From: Caballeronia mineralivorans PML1(12)
GTDB taxonomy: Bacteria > Pseudomonadota > Gammaproteobacteria > Burkholderiales > Burkholderiaceae
Assembly: GCF_001028175.1 (NCBI RefSeq)
Contig: NZ_AEJF01000199.1
Location: 1 to 32,801 of the forward strand
Reading direction: 5' to 3'
Length of the DNA stretch: 32,801 bases
Shown here piece by piece: positions 7,719-15,058 of this stretch. Numbering within the stretch: the stretch's first letter is position 1; every line of letters begins with the position of its first letter. The notes beneath the pieces were generated by a model. That model worked only from the letters and a program-made list of their open reading frames with translations, did not search any database and was not told where the DNA came from. Made by a program: the position numbers and the translations under genes.

Positions 7719-8099
7719 TCAGAGCTCGTCGTCATCCAGCTCGTCGGCTCCGTGCGAGTCCGTTTGCCCCGTTTCGCCGCGTACCGCCCGCCGCTTTCGC
7801 TGCACATGGTACGCGGTAAGCACCGCATGCACGACCATGTCCAGCGCCGGTTTCGCATTGCCTTGCTTGTCCGTCCAGGTCTTCGGCGTAAGTGCGCCGG
7901 CAAGCGAGACGCTGTCGCCGTCATCGAGCGCCTGAAGCGCTTCCTTGACGGTGTCGTCGAAGGCGATCACGTTCACGAACAGGCTCTCGCCATCGCCGGC
8001 CGCGGCACGAACCCGGCATGTCACGAAGTGCGTGCCGTGCTGACCCGTGCGCACTTGCGCCGTGCCATAGAGACGCCCGGAAACCAGGCCATCGATCAT
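7719..8099 (-). CDS. Single-stranded DNA-binding protein-like (SSB/OB-fold)
   Basis: Protein of 126 residues with an OB-fold of the SSB type. MIDGLVSGRLYGTAQVRTG starts strand 1, THFVTCRVRAA and GESLFVNVIAFDD follow, and VKEALQALDDGDSVSLAGALTPKTWTDKQGN matches the SSB core. The C-terminus is acidic (ADELDDDEL) but lacks the DIPF tip through which housekeeping SSB recruits partners. It is therefore probably a secondary SSB-like protein, not the main ssb. ATG 8099 is preferred over 8114 because GAAGGGG lies just upstream. No partner gene is adjacent. Confidence 0.8.
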   Translation of the reverse strand: MIDGLVSGRLYGTAQVRTGQHGTHFVTCRVRAAAGDGESLFVNVIAFDDTVKEALQALDDGDSVSLAGALTPKTWTDKQGNAKPALDMVVHAVLTAYHVQRKRRAVRGETGQTDSHGADELDDDEL

Positions 8100-8271
8100 G
8101 GTGTGCCCCTTCAAAATTCACCGATTGTCTCATCGCGAGCAGGCGTTTCGCTGCTGAATGCTTTGGATGGTGCTTTAAAAAGCGCCTGAGTGCGGGTTCG
8201 GGCTGAATCGAGTGTTCAACCGGTTTGGAACTCGATCGGCCTTGATGCGCATTGCGCGCTCGCTGTCCCGT

Positions 8272-8625
8272 CTACTTCCGCTTCGCCTCTTCGAGACACG
8301 CCGCCAGCTTCTCGAAATACTCGAGCGCCTTGCGCGTGGGTACGACGGTCTTGGTCCTCAGATCCGTACTCGATTCGTCCACTGAGACGAGTCCTTCCCG
8401 CCTCAAGCGCGCGAGTTTGCGATGCACCGTCGCCGGCGCACCCGCAACCGATAACGCCATTGTCTCGGTCACAGTCAGCGTACGCCCGGCGTGCCAGGCT
8501 GCTGTCAGCGCTTCGAGCAGACGTTCTTCCGCGGCATCGAGTTTCGGAACGGACGGCAATGCCTGCACGGCCTGAGCGAGGTTCAGGAAGCGAAAATAGG
8601 TATCGACGAGGTGTTTTTTTGCCAT
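8272..8625 (-). CDS. MarR-type winged-helix regulator
   Basis: Regulator of 117 residues. The core LTVTETMALSVAGAPATVHRKLARLRREGLVSVDES is a winged helix-turn-helix (about 50-90) followed by a wing (TDLRTKTVVPTRKAL). Helices before and after it (HLVDTYFRFLNLAQAVQAL; EYFEKLAACLEEAKRK) would form the dimer interface, as in MarR proteins. The start at ATG 8625 (MAKKH) is the likeliest; an in-frame ATG at 8646 exists, and neither has a strong ribosome binding site. A palindromic candidate operator lies 77 bp upstream. The ligand is unknown. Confidence 0.8.
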   Translation of the reverse strand: MAKKHLVDTYFRFLNLAQAVQALPSVPKLDAAEERLLEALTAAWHAGRTLTVTETMALSVAGAPATVHRKLARLRREGLVSVDESSTDLRTKTVVPTRKALEYFEKLAACLEEAKRK

Positions 8626-8701
8626 GGCGGCGGACTCGAGATGCATCGGTGAATCATAGCATCGGCCACTAAACCACCCTCAATACCACCTTCAAAACAT
8701 C

Positions 8702-8716
8702 TTATCATTTTGATAA
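8702..8716. promoter_or_regulatory. Candidate MarR-type operator
   Basis: Perfect palindrome TTATCA-TTT-TGATAA in an AT-rich patch upstream of the marR-like gene and of the opposite-strand gene at 8848. Size and symmetry are typical of MarR-family sites. Confidence 0.5.
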
Positions 8717-8790
8717 TTAAATGTTACGATTCAGGAAAGAGGGCGCTTACCGACGTAATGAAGTAACGCGCAACTAGACCTGAGAGCCAC

Positions 8791-8831
8791 AAAAAAAAGC
8801 ACGTTGCCCTGCGGGGGATGCTGGGCAACGT
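8791..8831 (-). terminator. Minus-strand hairpin with T-tract
   Basis: The inverted repeat ACGTTGCCC (8801-8809) with GGGCAACGT (8823-8831) has a 13-nt loop. Read on the minus strand it is followed by GC and a run of eight T, the signature of an intrinsic terminator. It ends 17 nt before the plus-strand start at 8848. It would stop minus-strand transcripts coming from the right, or act as a leader attenuator of the marR-like gene. Confidence 0.65.
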
Positions 8832-8847
8832 AGCCAATTGAACGATC

Positions 8848-9114
8848 ATGATGGATTTAAACAAGCATCGCGAAGCGGCGACGGCGGGGCGCTTTAGCGC
8901 GCAATATGCCGACGGCGAAATCGCGCATCTGCGGCATATGATTCGCTGCGTGAATCGGGACGGCGCCATGAATGCCGATTACTGGCGTGCCCGCATGGAG
9001 CGACTGCAATTCGATGCCGATCTGCTCCCGCAACAACGCGATTGCGTGAAGGCCTTGATGCGCGAACTGGAAGCCATGTCCACGCAGCTTCATGAATGCC
9101 TTGACGTGGCTTGA
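8848..9114 (+). CDS. Small hypothetical protein, 88 aa
   Basis: Unrecognised soluble helical protein (MMDLNKHREAATAGRFSAQY, then RARMERLQFDADLLPQQRDCVKALMRELEAMSTQL), rich in charged residues and without signal peptide or membrane segment. The two ATGs at 8848 and 8851 are equally possible, and no clear ribosome binding site precedes them. Codon use resembles neighbouring genes, which argues for a real gene. A hairpin ends just upstream. Confidence 0.55.
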   Translation: MMDLNKHREAATAGRFSAQYADGEIAHLRHMIRCVNRDGAMNADYWRARMERLQFDADLLPQQRDCVKALMRELEAMSTQLHECLDVA

Positions 9115-9162
9115 CCGCCGCCTGCGACAGAACCGCTAACGTCGTGACACGGCGATTCAGCG

Positions 9163-9726
9163 TCAACGTGAGGCCCGATGCATCGACGCATGCATTCGCG
9201 TGACAAACCACAAGCCCAGCTTCAGCGTGTAGATGATCATGAGGGTCCCGCTCAGATCGCCAATGAACATCACGAGAAAACGCTCACCGATGTTTTCGGT
9301 GTCTCCGCTCAATGCAATCCAGGCCTGTTGCATGGCGGGGCCGGCAAGCGAATAGAGCAGGATCAGGACTAACAGACGCCCGGCTGTGAGATTCGAGAGT
9401 GACGTGCTGAGTCCAAGTTTGCGCGTGGCGAAGAGATACACGAGATACGGCGCGAGCGCAGAGATAATGCCGCCGAAAGTCGCGCGAACCGGGTCGTTCG
9501 GAAAGTAGTAGAAGAAACAACTGATCCACGACGCTATTAGTATGCCGATTGCGCCGAGCGCGCCGAATAACAGCGTGCATAAAAGGCGTATGCCGGCTGG
9601 CAGGTAGATCCAGTTGACACCGCGGACGAACTCCGAATGCCGGAAGATCCATTCGTTCGCGACCAGCGTGAGCAGGAATACAAAAGTGGTGCCGCAGACC
9701 ACGGCGAGGTGATGGCGGATGTTCAT
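9163..9726 (-). CDS. MASE1-like integral membrane protein
   Basis: Protein of 187 residues with about five or six predicted membrane segments: LAVVCGTTFVFLLTLVA, GIRLLCTLLFGALGAIGILIA, ISALAPYLVYLFA, LLVLILLYSLAGPAM, and FIGDLSGTLMIIYTLKLGL. The NWIYLPAGIRLL motif and overall pattern resemble the MASE1 sensor domain, but no GGDEF, EAL or kinase domain follows, so this is a stand-alone membrane module of unknown function. The ATG at 9726 is chosen; the frame opens further to 9765. It converges with the small gene at 8848. Confidence 0.7.
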   Translation of the reverse strand: MNIRHHLAVVCGTTFVFLLTLVANEWIFRHSEFVRGVNWIYLPAGIRLLCTLLFGALGAIGILIASWISCFFYYFPNDPVRATFGGIISALAPYLVYLFATRKLGLSTSLSNLTAGRLLVLILLYSLAGPAMQQAWIALSGDTENIGERFLVMFIGDLSGTLMIIYTLKLGLWFVTRMHASMHRASR

Positions 9727-9861
9727 GGACAAATCAGAAGGCAAACTCGATTGCGCGCGGAGCAAAGATCGCGAACCTTAATCGGGCCGCAGCAGGTGAT
9801 GAACGATAAATGCTGTTGGGGTGAATTCTATCAGCGCGCATCGAATCCATTCGTGCCGGTA

Positions 9862-9905
9862 CGCTGAGCGGCCTAGTGCCTCTCGACGCAAGAGGACGCT
9901 CAGCG
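9862..9905. repeat. Nested inverted repeat in intergenic region
   Basis: CGCTGAGC (9862-9869) pairs with GCTCAGCG (9898-9905). Inside lies CCTCT (9879-9883) pairing with AGAGG (9891-9895). This would fold as a two-level hairpin on either strand. No T-tract is present. It is the main feature of the roughly 300-bp gap 9727-10030. Confidence 0.55.
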
Positions 9906-9993
9906 AAAGAAATCTTGTGTCACATCATGTTGGCAGCCGTAATTCGGGGTTACTGGCTCGAAACATTTCGGCCGGGTCATTCCGCTAAGATTT

Positions 9994-10021
9994 ACCTCAA
10001 CAAAACCTAATCCGTTGAGGT
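9994..10021 (+). promoter_or_regulatory. Hairpin covering the ribosome binding site of the 10031 gene
   Basis: ACCTCAAC (9994-10001) pairs perfectly with GTTGAGGT (10014-10021) over a 12-nt loop. The right arm contains the GAGG (10017-10020) that serves as the only visible ribosome binding site for the ATG at 10031. In an mRNA starting upstream this stem would hide the site. Confidence 0.45.
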
Positions 10022-10030
10022 GCACTTCAA

Positions 10031-10351
10031 ATGAACAACAAACTAAAGACTTCCATTTTTGCTGGCGCGATCGCCATCGGGGCGCTCGGAATGTCCGGTG
10101 CGGCAATGGCTCAAGTGCGTCTTGGTATCAATATCGGCGTGCCCGCGCCCGTCTACGTTGTCCCGCAACCGGTCTATGCACCGCCGCCTCCGCCGGTCAT
10201 CTACGCACCGCCGCCGGTGTATGCGGCGCCGGTTGTGGTGATTGGCTGGCACGGCGATCGTTATTGGGACGGCCGACGCTATTGGAATCGTAACGACTGG
10301 TACCGCTATCACGGTGGCCCGCGATACGGCGACCATCGCGGCTGGCATTAA
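10031..10351 (+). CDS. Secreted proline/tyrosine-rich protein (paralogue 1)
   Basis: Exported protein of 106 residues. A Sec signal peptide covers residues 1-28 (NKLKTSIFAGAIAIGALGMSGAAMA, cleavage at AMA-Q). The mature part starts with a VRLGINIGVPAPVYV segment, then a Pro-Tyr repeat region (YAPPPPPVIYAPPPVYAAP) and a basic aromatic tail (WDGRRYWNRNDWYRYHGG). This YXXP-rich pattern is common in small Burkholderiales exported proteins of unknown function; a cell-envelope location is likely. The neighbour at 10619 is a paralogue with the same three-part layout. It has its own terminator. Confidence 0.85.
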   Translation: MNNKLKTSIFAGAIAIGALGMSGAAMAQVRLGINIGVPAPVYVVPQPVYAPPPPPVIYAPPPVYAAPVVVIGWHGDRYWDGRRYWNRNDWYRYHGGPRYGDHRGWH

Positions 10352-10390
10352 GGACCAGACGCTATAAACCACACGTCGAGAACTCAGCAC

Positions 10391-10428
10391 AAAGTCCATC
10401 CGGCGCAAGCCGGATGGACTTTGTTTTT
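10391..10428 (+). terminator. Rho-independent terminator
   Basis: A 14-bp perfect stem (10391-10404 with 10409-10422), GCAA tetraloop and a TTTGTTTTT tail, 40 nt after the stop of the first secreted paralogue. Confidence 0.92.
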
Positions 10429-10618
10429 CCCGCGTCAGCAACAACCGCTCCGCGCCAAGCCGTCCGATCCGCCATTGCCCACGATGTAACAAAAAGTAAG
10501 CTTTCAGCAGACAATACCTTTGCGCGGAAGAACGGCTTACAAAGTTGAAGTGCCGGATTGAACGCGATCCGCTATATTCGCTTCCACCTGAACAATGATG
10601 GCAAGAGGCGCGCCTTAC

Positions 10619-11020
10619 ATGAACAAGATCAAAAGCATCCGGATTCTGACTGGCATCGCTGGTCTGTGCCTCGTCACGATGTCCGGTTTTGCCCACGCCG
10701 GCGGCGTGAGCGTGGGGATCAACATCGGCATTCCCGCGCCGGTCTATGTGGCGCCGCAGCCTTACTATGCCCCACCGCCGCCCGTCATCTATCAGCCGGC
10801 GCCGGTGTACGCGCCGCCGCCGGTGGTGATCGGCTGGTATGGCAACCGGTACTACGATGGCCGCCGCTATTGGAGTCGTGACGAGTGGTATCGGCGCCAT
10901 GGCGGGCGTCCGAACTATGGGCCGTCGTATGGTCATGGCGGTCCGGGATACGGACATGGTGACCGCGGCAACCGCGGTGACCACGGCGGAAATCGCGGCC
11001 GTAACGATAACCGCCAATAA
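10619..11020 (+). CDS. Secreted proline/tyrosine-rich protein (paralogue 2)
   Basis: Exported protein of 133 residues. The signal peptide (NKIKSIRILTGIAGLCLVTM, SGFAHA) ends near residue 27. It shares with the upstream paralogue the blocks VGINIGIPAPVYV, a YAPPPPPVIY-like repeat, VVIGWYGNRYYDGRRYW and a DEWYRRHGG segment. It differs by a longer Gly/His/Arg/Asn-rich disordered tail from about residue 95. ATG 10619 corresponds to the paralogue's start; AAGAGG lies about 12 nt upstream and an in-frame ATG at 10595 is less likely. Tandem duplication of one ancestor is the simplest explanation. Function unknown. Confidence 0.85.
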   Translation: MNKIKSIRILTGIAGLCLVTMSGFAHAGGVSVGINIGIPAPVYVAPQPYYAPPPPVIYQPAPVYAPPPVVIGWYGNRYYDGRRYWSRDEWYRRHGGRPNYGPSYGHGGPGYGHGDRGNRGDHGGNRGRNDNRQ

Positions 11021-11034
11021 ACAGCCAGGCATTT

Positions 11035-11069
11035 AAAAGGTCGTCCCGCGCAAGCGGGACGACCTTTTT
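11035..11069. terminator. Bidirectional rho-independent terminator
   Basis: A 15-bp perfect stem (11035-11049 with 11054-11068) with GCAA loop, flanked by AAAA and TTTTT. It can terminate both the second secreted-protein gene and the convergent fabI. Confidence 0.92.
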
Positions 11070-11108
11070 GGCTTCATCGACGGCTGAAGGACTGCCTTCG
11101 TCCGGATG

Positions 11109-11903
11109 CTATTCCGCCGCCTGAGCGGCCATTCCGCCGACGACTGCATTAAAGCCGCTATCGACGTGGATGATCTCGGCGCTCACGCCGCCTGCCAGAT
11201 CTGACAACAGGAACGCGGCCACATTGCCGACCTGGTCGATGGTCACATTGCGCCGCAACGGCGCGTTGTTCTCGACGAACTCCAGAATCTTGCCGAAGCC
11301 CTTGATGCCGCTGGCCGCCAGCGTCTTGATCGGACCTGCCGATATGCCATTCACGCGCACCCCCTTTTCTCCCAGCGACGCCGCCAGATAACGCACGCTG
11401 GCTTCGAGCGATGCCTTCGCCAGGCCCATCGTGTTGTAGTTCGGAATCGCGCGCTCGGCGCCCAGGTAGCTGAGCGTGAGCAGCGAGGCATCGGCGGACA
11501 GCATCGATCGCGCGGCTTTGGCGAGCGCCGGGAAGCTGTACGCGGAAATATCGTGGGCGATGCGGAAGTTCTCGCGTGTCATGCCATCGAGGAAATTCCC
11601 CGCGATCGCTTCGCGCGGCGCAAAGCCGATGGAATGCACGAGACCGTCGAGCGTGTCCCAGCGTTCTTTCAGCGAGACGAACAGGGCGTCGATCTGGGCG
11701 TCGTCGCCCACATCGCACGGGAACACGAGGTCGCTGCCGAATTCGGTCGCGAACTCGGTGATGCGGTCCTTGAAGCGATCACCCACATAGGTGAATGCGA
11801 GTTCGGCGCCTTCGCGCTTGCAAGCTGCCGCAATACCGTAGGCGATCGAGCGGTTCGACAGCAAGCCCGTCAGCAGAATTCGTTTTCCAGCGAGAAATCC
11901 CAT
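11109..11903 (-). CDS. fabI: Enoyl-[acyl-carrier-protein] reductase (NADH)
   Basis: Cytoplasmic enzyme of type II fatty acid synthesis that reduces the trans-2-enoyl-ACP double bond in each elongation cycle. The protein has 264 residues, the usual length. It starts MGFLAGKRILLTGLLSNRSIAYGIA, a nucleotide-binding Rossmann start typical of FabI, and has the active-site set Tyr146, Tyr156 and Lys163 (SYLGAERAIPNYNTMGLAKA) at the same numbers as in the E. coli enzyme. The C-terminal substrate loop includes GPIKTLAASGIKGF. AAGGAG lies 7 nt upstream of the ATG. It is divergent from the yej operon. FabI is the usual target of triclosan-type inhibitors. Confidence 0.97.
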   Translation of the reverse strand: MGFLAGKRILLTGLLSNRSIAYGIAAACKREGAELAFTYVGDRFKDRITEFATEFGSDLVFPCDVGDDAQIDALFVSLKERWDTLDGLVHSIGFAPREAIAGNFLDGMTRENFRIAHDISAYSFPALAKAARSMLSADASLLTLSYLGAERAIPNYNTMGLAKASLEASVRYLAASLGEKGVRVNGISAGPIKTLAASGIKGFGKILEFVENNAPLRRNVTIDQVGNVAAFLLSDLAGGVSAEIIHVDSGFNAVVGGMAAQAAE

Positions 11904-12109
11904 GAATGCTCCTTAAGAAGTCGATATTGCACATGCCCGGACTGAGCGCGCGCAAGCCGTGCGCACGTCGTTACAATGCCCGGGACAGTGGTTTTAGTAG
12001 AATTCTCTCACATCGCTTAAGGTGGGCCATGCCTGGCGGCCCTTCAACGGTCCTTGGGCGGCAAGCTGTTTTTCCAATCATCGTTTCACTGGTACACATA
12101 AAGGCACTC

Positions 12110-13987
12110 ATGGCGACTGGCTCCCGACGGGTCCTCGGTCTTCTGTTTGGCAGCTTGCTGATCGGTTTCGGCGGGCTCGCGGTACCGAAAGCGGCGCTGG
12201 CCGTGTACGCCATCGCGCAGTACGGCGAGCCGAAATATCCAGCTAGTTTCAAACACTTCGACTACGTGAATCCCGACGCGCCACGCGGCGGCACGCTTGT
12301 TCTGGCGAACCCGAACCGCCTCACGAGCTTCGATAAATTCAACCCGTTCACCCTGCGCGGCAACCCCGCGCCCGGGCTCGGGTACATATTCGAGAGTTTG
12401 ACAACGGGCAGCCTCGACGAGGTATCGACGGCTTACGGTCTTCTCGCCGACGACATCAACATTGCGCCCGACGGTCTCTCCGCTACGTTCCACATCAACG
12501 CGAAGGCACGTTTTTCGAACGGTGATCCGGTCCTGGCCGAAGACGTCAAATACTCGTTCGAGACGCTGAAAAGCCCGCAGGCCGCGCCGCAATACTCGGT
12601 GTATTTCGGCCAGATATCGCGTGCGGTGATTCTCGATCCGTTGACCATTCGCTTCGACTTCAAAGAGCGCACGCGGGAGATGCCGTTCATCGCGGGCGGG
12701 ATTCCTGTGTTTTCGCACAAGTGGGGCATGAAGCCCGACGGCAGTCACGTTCCCTTCGATCAACTCGCGTTCCAAAAGCCGATAGGCAGCGGGCCGTATC
12801 TCATCGAACAGTATGACAACGGCCGCACGATTACCTACAAGCGCGACCCGGCGTATTGGGGCAACGCGCAGCCGGTGCGTGTAGGCACGTACAACTTCGA
12901 GCGCATTACATACAAGCTTTATTCGGACGGCGTTGCGCGGCTCGAGGCGTTCAAGGCCGGCGAGTACGACGCGCTGGTCGAATATATTGCGCGTAACTGG
13001 GTGCGTCGCGACATCGGCAAACGCTTCGACAATGGCGAGTTGATCAAGCGCGAGTTCCGTAATCACAACGGCACGGGTATGCAGGGTTTCTTCATCAACC
13101 TGCGACGGCCGATTTTCCAAGACGTGCGCGTGCGTCAGGCGCTCGATCTTGCGTTCGACTTCCAGTGGCTGAACCGGCAATTGTTTTTCGGCCAGTACAC
13201 GCGCATAGACAGCTTCTTCGCGAACACGGATCTGCAAGCAACGGGCAAGCCAAGCGCGGGCGAACTTGCGATCCTCTCGCCATTTCGCGCGCAACTCGAC
13301 CCTGCTGTGTTCGGCGACATGGTGAAGCAGCCGGACACCGATCCGCCCGCTTCATTGCGCGCGAACCTGATCAGGGCGCGCAAGCTGCTGGCCGATGCGG
13401 GCTGGACGTATCGGGACGGCGCTTTGCGTAACGCGAAGGACCAGCCGTTCGTATTCGAGATTCTCGATGACTCGGGCGGCGGGGCGTCGATGGAACCGGT
13501 CGTCGCCACGCTCCAGCGCAACTTGCAGAAGCTCGGGATTGTCGCGAACTTCCGGACGGTCGACTTTGCGTTGATCCAGAAGCGCTTAGATGCCTACGAC
13601 TTCGATATGACCAGCCTGCGCATGCCCGACGTGCAGATTCCGGGCACGGAACAGGAGACGCGTTTTGGCAGCAAGTCTGCGGATCAGCAGGGCTCGGATA
13701 ACTATAGCGGTGTAAAGTCGCCGGCCATCGATTCGATCGTGCATTCGCTGATCGGTGCCCAGACGCGCGAACAACTGCTCGATGCCACCCACGCGCTCGA
13801 CCGGGTTCTGATGCACGGCTACTATGTGATCCCGCATTGGTACACGGCTTCGCACCGGGTGGCGTATCGCAACACGCTCGCGTATCCGGCGACCTTGCCG
13901 TTGTACTACACCGCCGAAGACTGGATCACATCGACGTGGTGGTTCAAGCCGGACGCGTCTATGTCGTCTGCTGCAGCCGAGAAGTAA
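12110..13987 (+). CDS. yejA: Periplasmic solute-binding protein, family 5 (YejA-like)
   Basis: Substrate-binding subunit of a peptide ABC importer, 625 residues. A signal peptide ends near residue 31 (LLFGSLLIGFGG, KAALA). The mature protein starts VYAIAQYGEPKYPASF, as in YejA-like proteins, then shows SBP family 5 hallmarks: FHINAKARFSNGDPVLAEDVKYSFE, GSGPYLIEQYDNGRTITYKRDPAYWG, and a C-terminal YVIPHWYTASHRVAY. ATG 12110 is chosen because it directly precedes the signal peptide and has AAGG upstream; the frame is open to 11906 without family-like sequence. It heads yejABEF, known in enterobacteria for uptake of peptides such as microcin C. The actual substrate here is not known. Confidence 0.93.
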   Translation: MATGSRRVLGLLFGSLLIGFGGLAVPKAALAVYAIAQYGEPKYPASFKHFDYVNPDAPRGGTLVLANPNRLTSFDKFNPFTLRGNPAPGLGYIFESLTTGSLDEVSTAYGLLADDINIAPDGLSATFHINAKARFSNGDPVLAEDVKYSFETLKSPQAAPQYSVYFGQISRAVILDPLTIRFDFKERTREMPFIAGGIPVFSHKWGMKPDGSHVPFDQLAFQKPIGSGPYLIEQYDNGRTITYKRDPAYWGNAQPVRVGTYNFERITYKLYSDGVARLEAFKAGEYDALVEYIARNWVRRDIGKRFDNGELIKREFRNHNGTGMQGFFINLRRPIFQDVRVRQALDLAFDFQWLNRQLFFGQYTRIDSFFANTDLQATGKPSAGELAILSPFRAQLDPAVFGDMVKQPDTDPPASLRANLIRARKLLADAGWTYRDGALRNAKDQPFVFEILDDSGGGASMEPVVATLQRNLQKLGIVANFRTVDFALIQKRLDAYDFDMTSLRMPDVQIPGTEQETRFGSKSADQQGSDNYSGVKSPAIDSIVHSLIGAQTREQLLDATHALDRVLMHGYYVIPHWYTASHRVAYRNTLAYPATLPLYYTAEDWITSTWWFKPDASMSSAAAEK

Positions 13988-14022
13988 ATCCACGCATTTA
14001 ATCACTCAAGCGGACCGCGCCC

Positions 14023-15057
14023 ATGTGGAGCTACATCCTCAAACGAATCTTGCTGATGATCCCGACCTTGCTCGGCGTCCTCACGCTGACGTTCGCCGTG
14101 ATCCAGTTCGTGCCCGGCGGACCGGTTGAACAGGCCGTCCATGAATTGCGGCGCGGTGAGCAAAGCACGAGCTTCGGCATGCGCATGCATACCGGCGTGG
14201 ACGCGCAGCAAGTCGCGCAACTTCGCGCGCTGTATGGCTTCGATAAACCGCCGCTCGAGCGCTACTGGCTGATGCTCGGCCGCTTCGCCCGTTTCGATCT
14301 AGGCGATAGCTATTTCCGCCATCAAAGCGTGTGGTCGCTGATTGTGTCGAAGCTGCCGGTGTCGATCAGCATTGGCTTGTGGACGTTCTTTATTACGTAC
14401 CTGATTTCGGTGCCGCTCGGGATCGCGAAGGCGGTGCGTAACGGTTCCACCTTCGATGTCACGACAAGTTTGCTCGTGCTCGTCGGCTTCGCTATCCCCG
14501 GCTTTGTGCTCGGCGTTTTGCTGCTCGTATTGTTCGGCGGAGGTTCCTTCTGGCAACTGTTTCCGCTGCGCAATCTCACCTCCGATAATTGGGCGACCTT
14601 GAGTCTCGGCGGGAAGATTGCGGACTACTTGTGGCACATCACGTTGCCCATCATTGCGTCGGTGGTGGGCAGCTTCGCGGTCATCACCATGCTGACCAAG
14701 AACGCGTTCCTCGATGAAATCCGCAAGCAATATGTGCTGACGGCGAGGGCGAAGGGGTTATCGGAGAGGAGCGTGCTTTGGAAGCACATCTTCCGCAACG
14801 CGTTGTTGCCGCTGATCGTGGGTTTTCCGGGCGCGTTCATCGGGGCGTTCTTTACAGGCAGTTTGCTGATAGAAACGCTTTTTTCACTCGATGGCCTCGG
14901 CCTGCTTTCCTACGAGTCTGTCGTGCGGCGCGATTATCCGGTCGTGCTCGGCACGCTGTATCTCTTCACGCTGATTGGCCTTGCCACCAAGCTGATCTCC
15001 GACCTTTGCTACGTCTGGGTCGATCCGCGCATTCAATTCGAACAACTGGAGCGTTGA
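14023..15057 (+). CDS. yejB: Peptide ABC transporter permease (YejB-like)
   Basis: Inner-membrane permease of 344 residues with the N-terminal MWSYILKRILLMIPTLLGVLTLTFAVIQFVPGGP segment typical of DppB/OppB-type subunits. About six membrane spans follow. The cytoplasmic EAA loop near residue 250 (EIRKQYVLTARAKGLSERSVLWKHIFRNALLP) docks the ATPase. The length and the extended loop after helix 1 (HELRRGEQSTSFGMRM) fit YejB. The gene starts 35 nt after yejA and its stop is 1 nt before the TTG start of yejE, so the four genes form one transcription unit. Confidence 0.94.
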   Translation: MWSYILKRILLMIPTLLGVLTLTFAVIQFVPGGPVEQAVHELRRGEQSTSFGMRMHTGVDAQQVAQLRALYGFDKPPLERYWLMLGRFARFDLGDSYFRHQSVWSLIVSKLPVSISIGLWTFFITYLISVPLGIAKAVRNGSTFDVTTSLLVLVGFAIPGFVLGVLLLVLFGGGSFWQLFPLRNLTSDNWATLSLGGKIADYLWHITLPIIASVVGSFAVITMLTKNAFLDEIRKQYVLTARAKGLSERSVLWKHIFRNALLPLIVGFPGAFIGAFFTGSLLIETLFSLDGLGLLSYESVVRRDYPVVLGTLYLFTLIGLATKLISDLCYVWVDPRIQFEQLER

Positions 15058-15058
15058 G

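Noticed and set aside
10043..11032. 329-codon minus-strand frame across both secreted-protein genes
   Set aside because: It is the shadow of GC-rich Pro-Tyr repeats; composition is low-complexity Arg/Ile/Val and the plus-strand genes have signal peptides and terminators.
12086..13294. 402-codon minus-strand frame opposite yejA
   Set aside because: Antisense shadow of a well-supported solute-binding protein gene; the product is Arg/Val-rich without known motifs.
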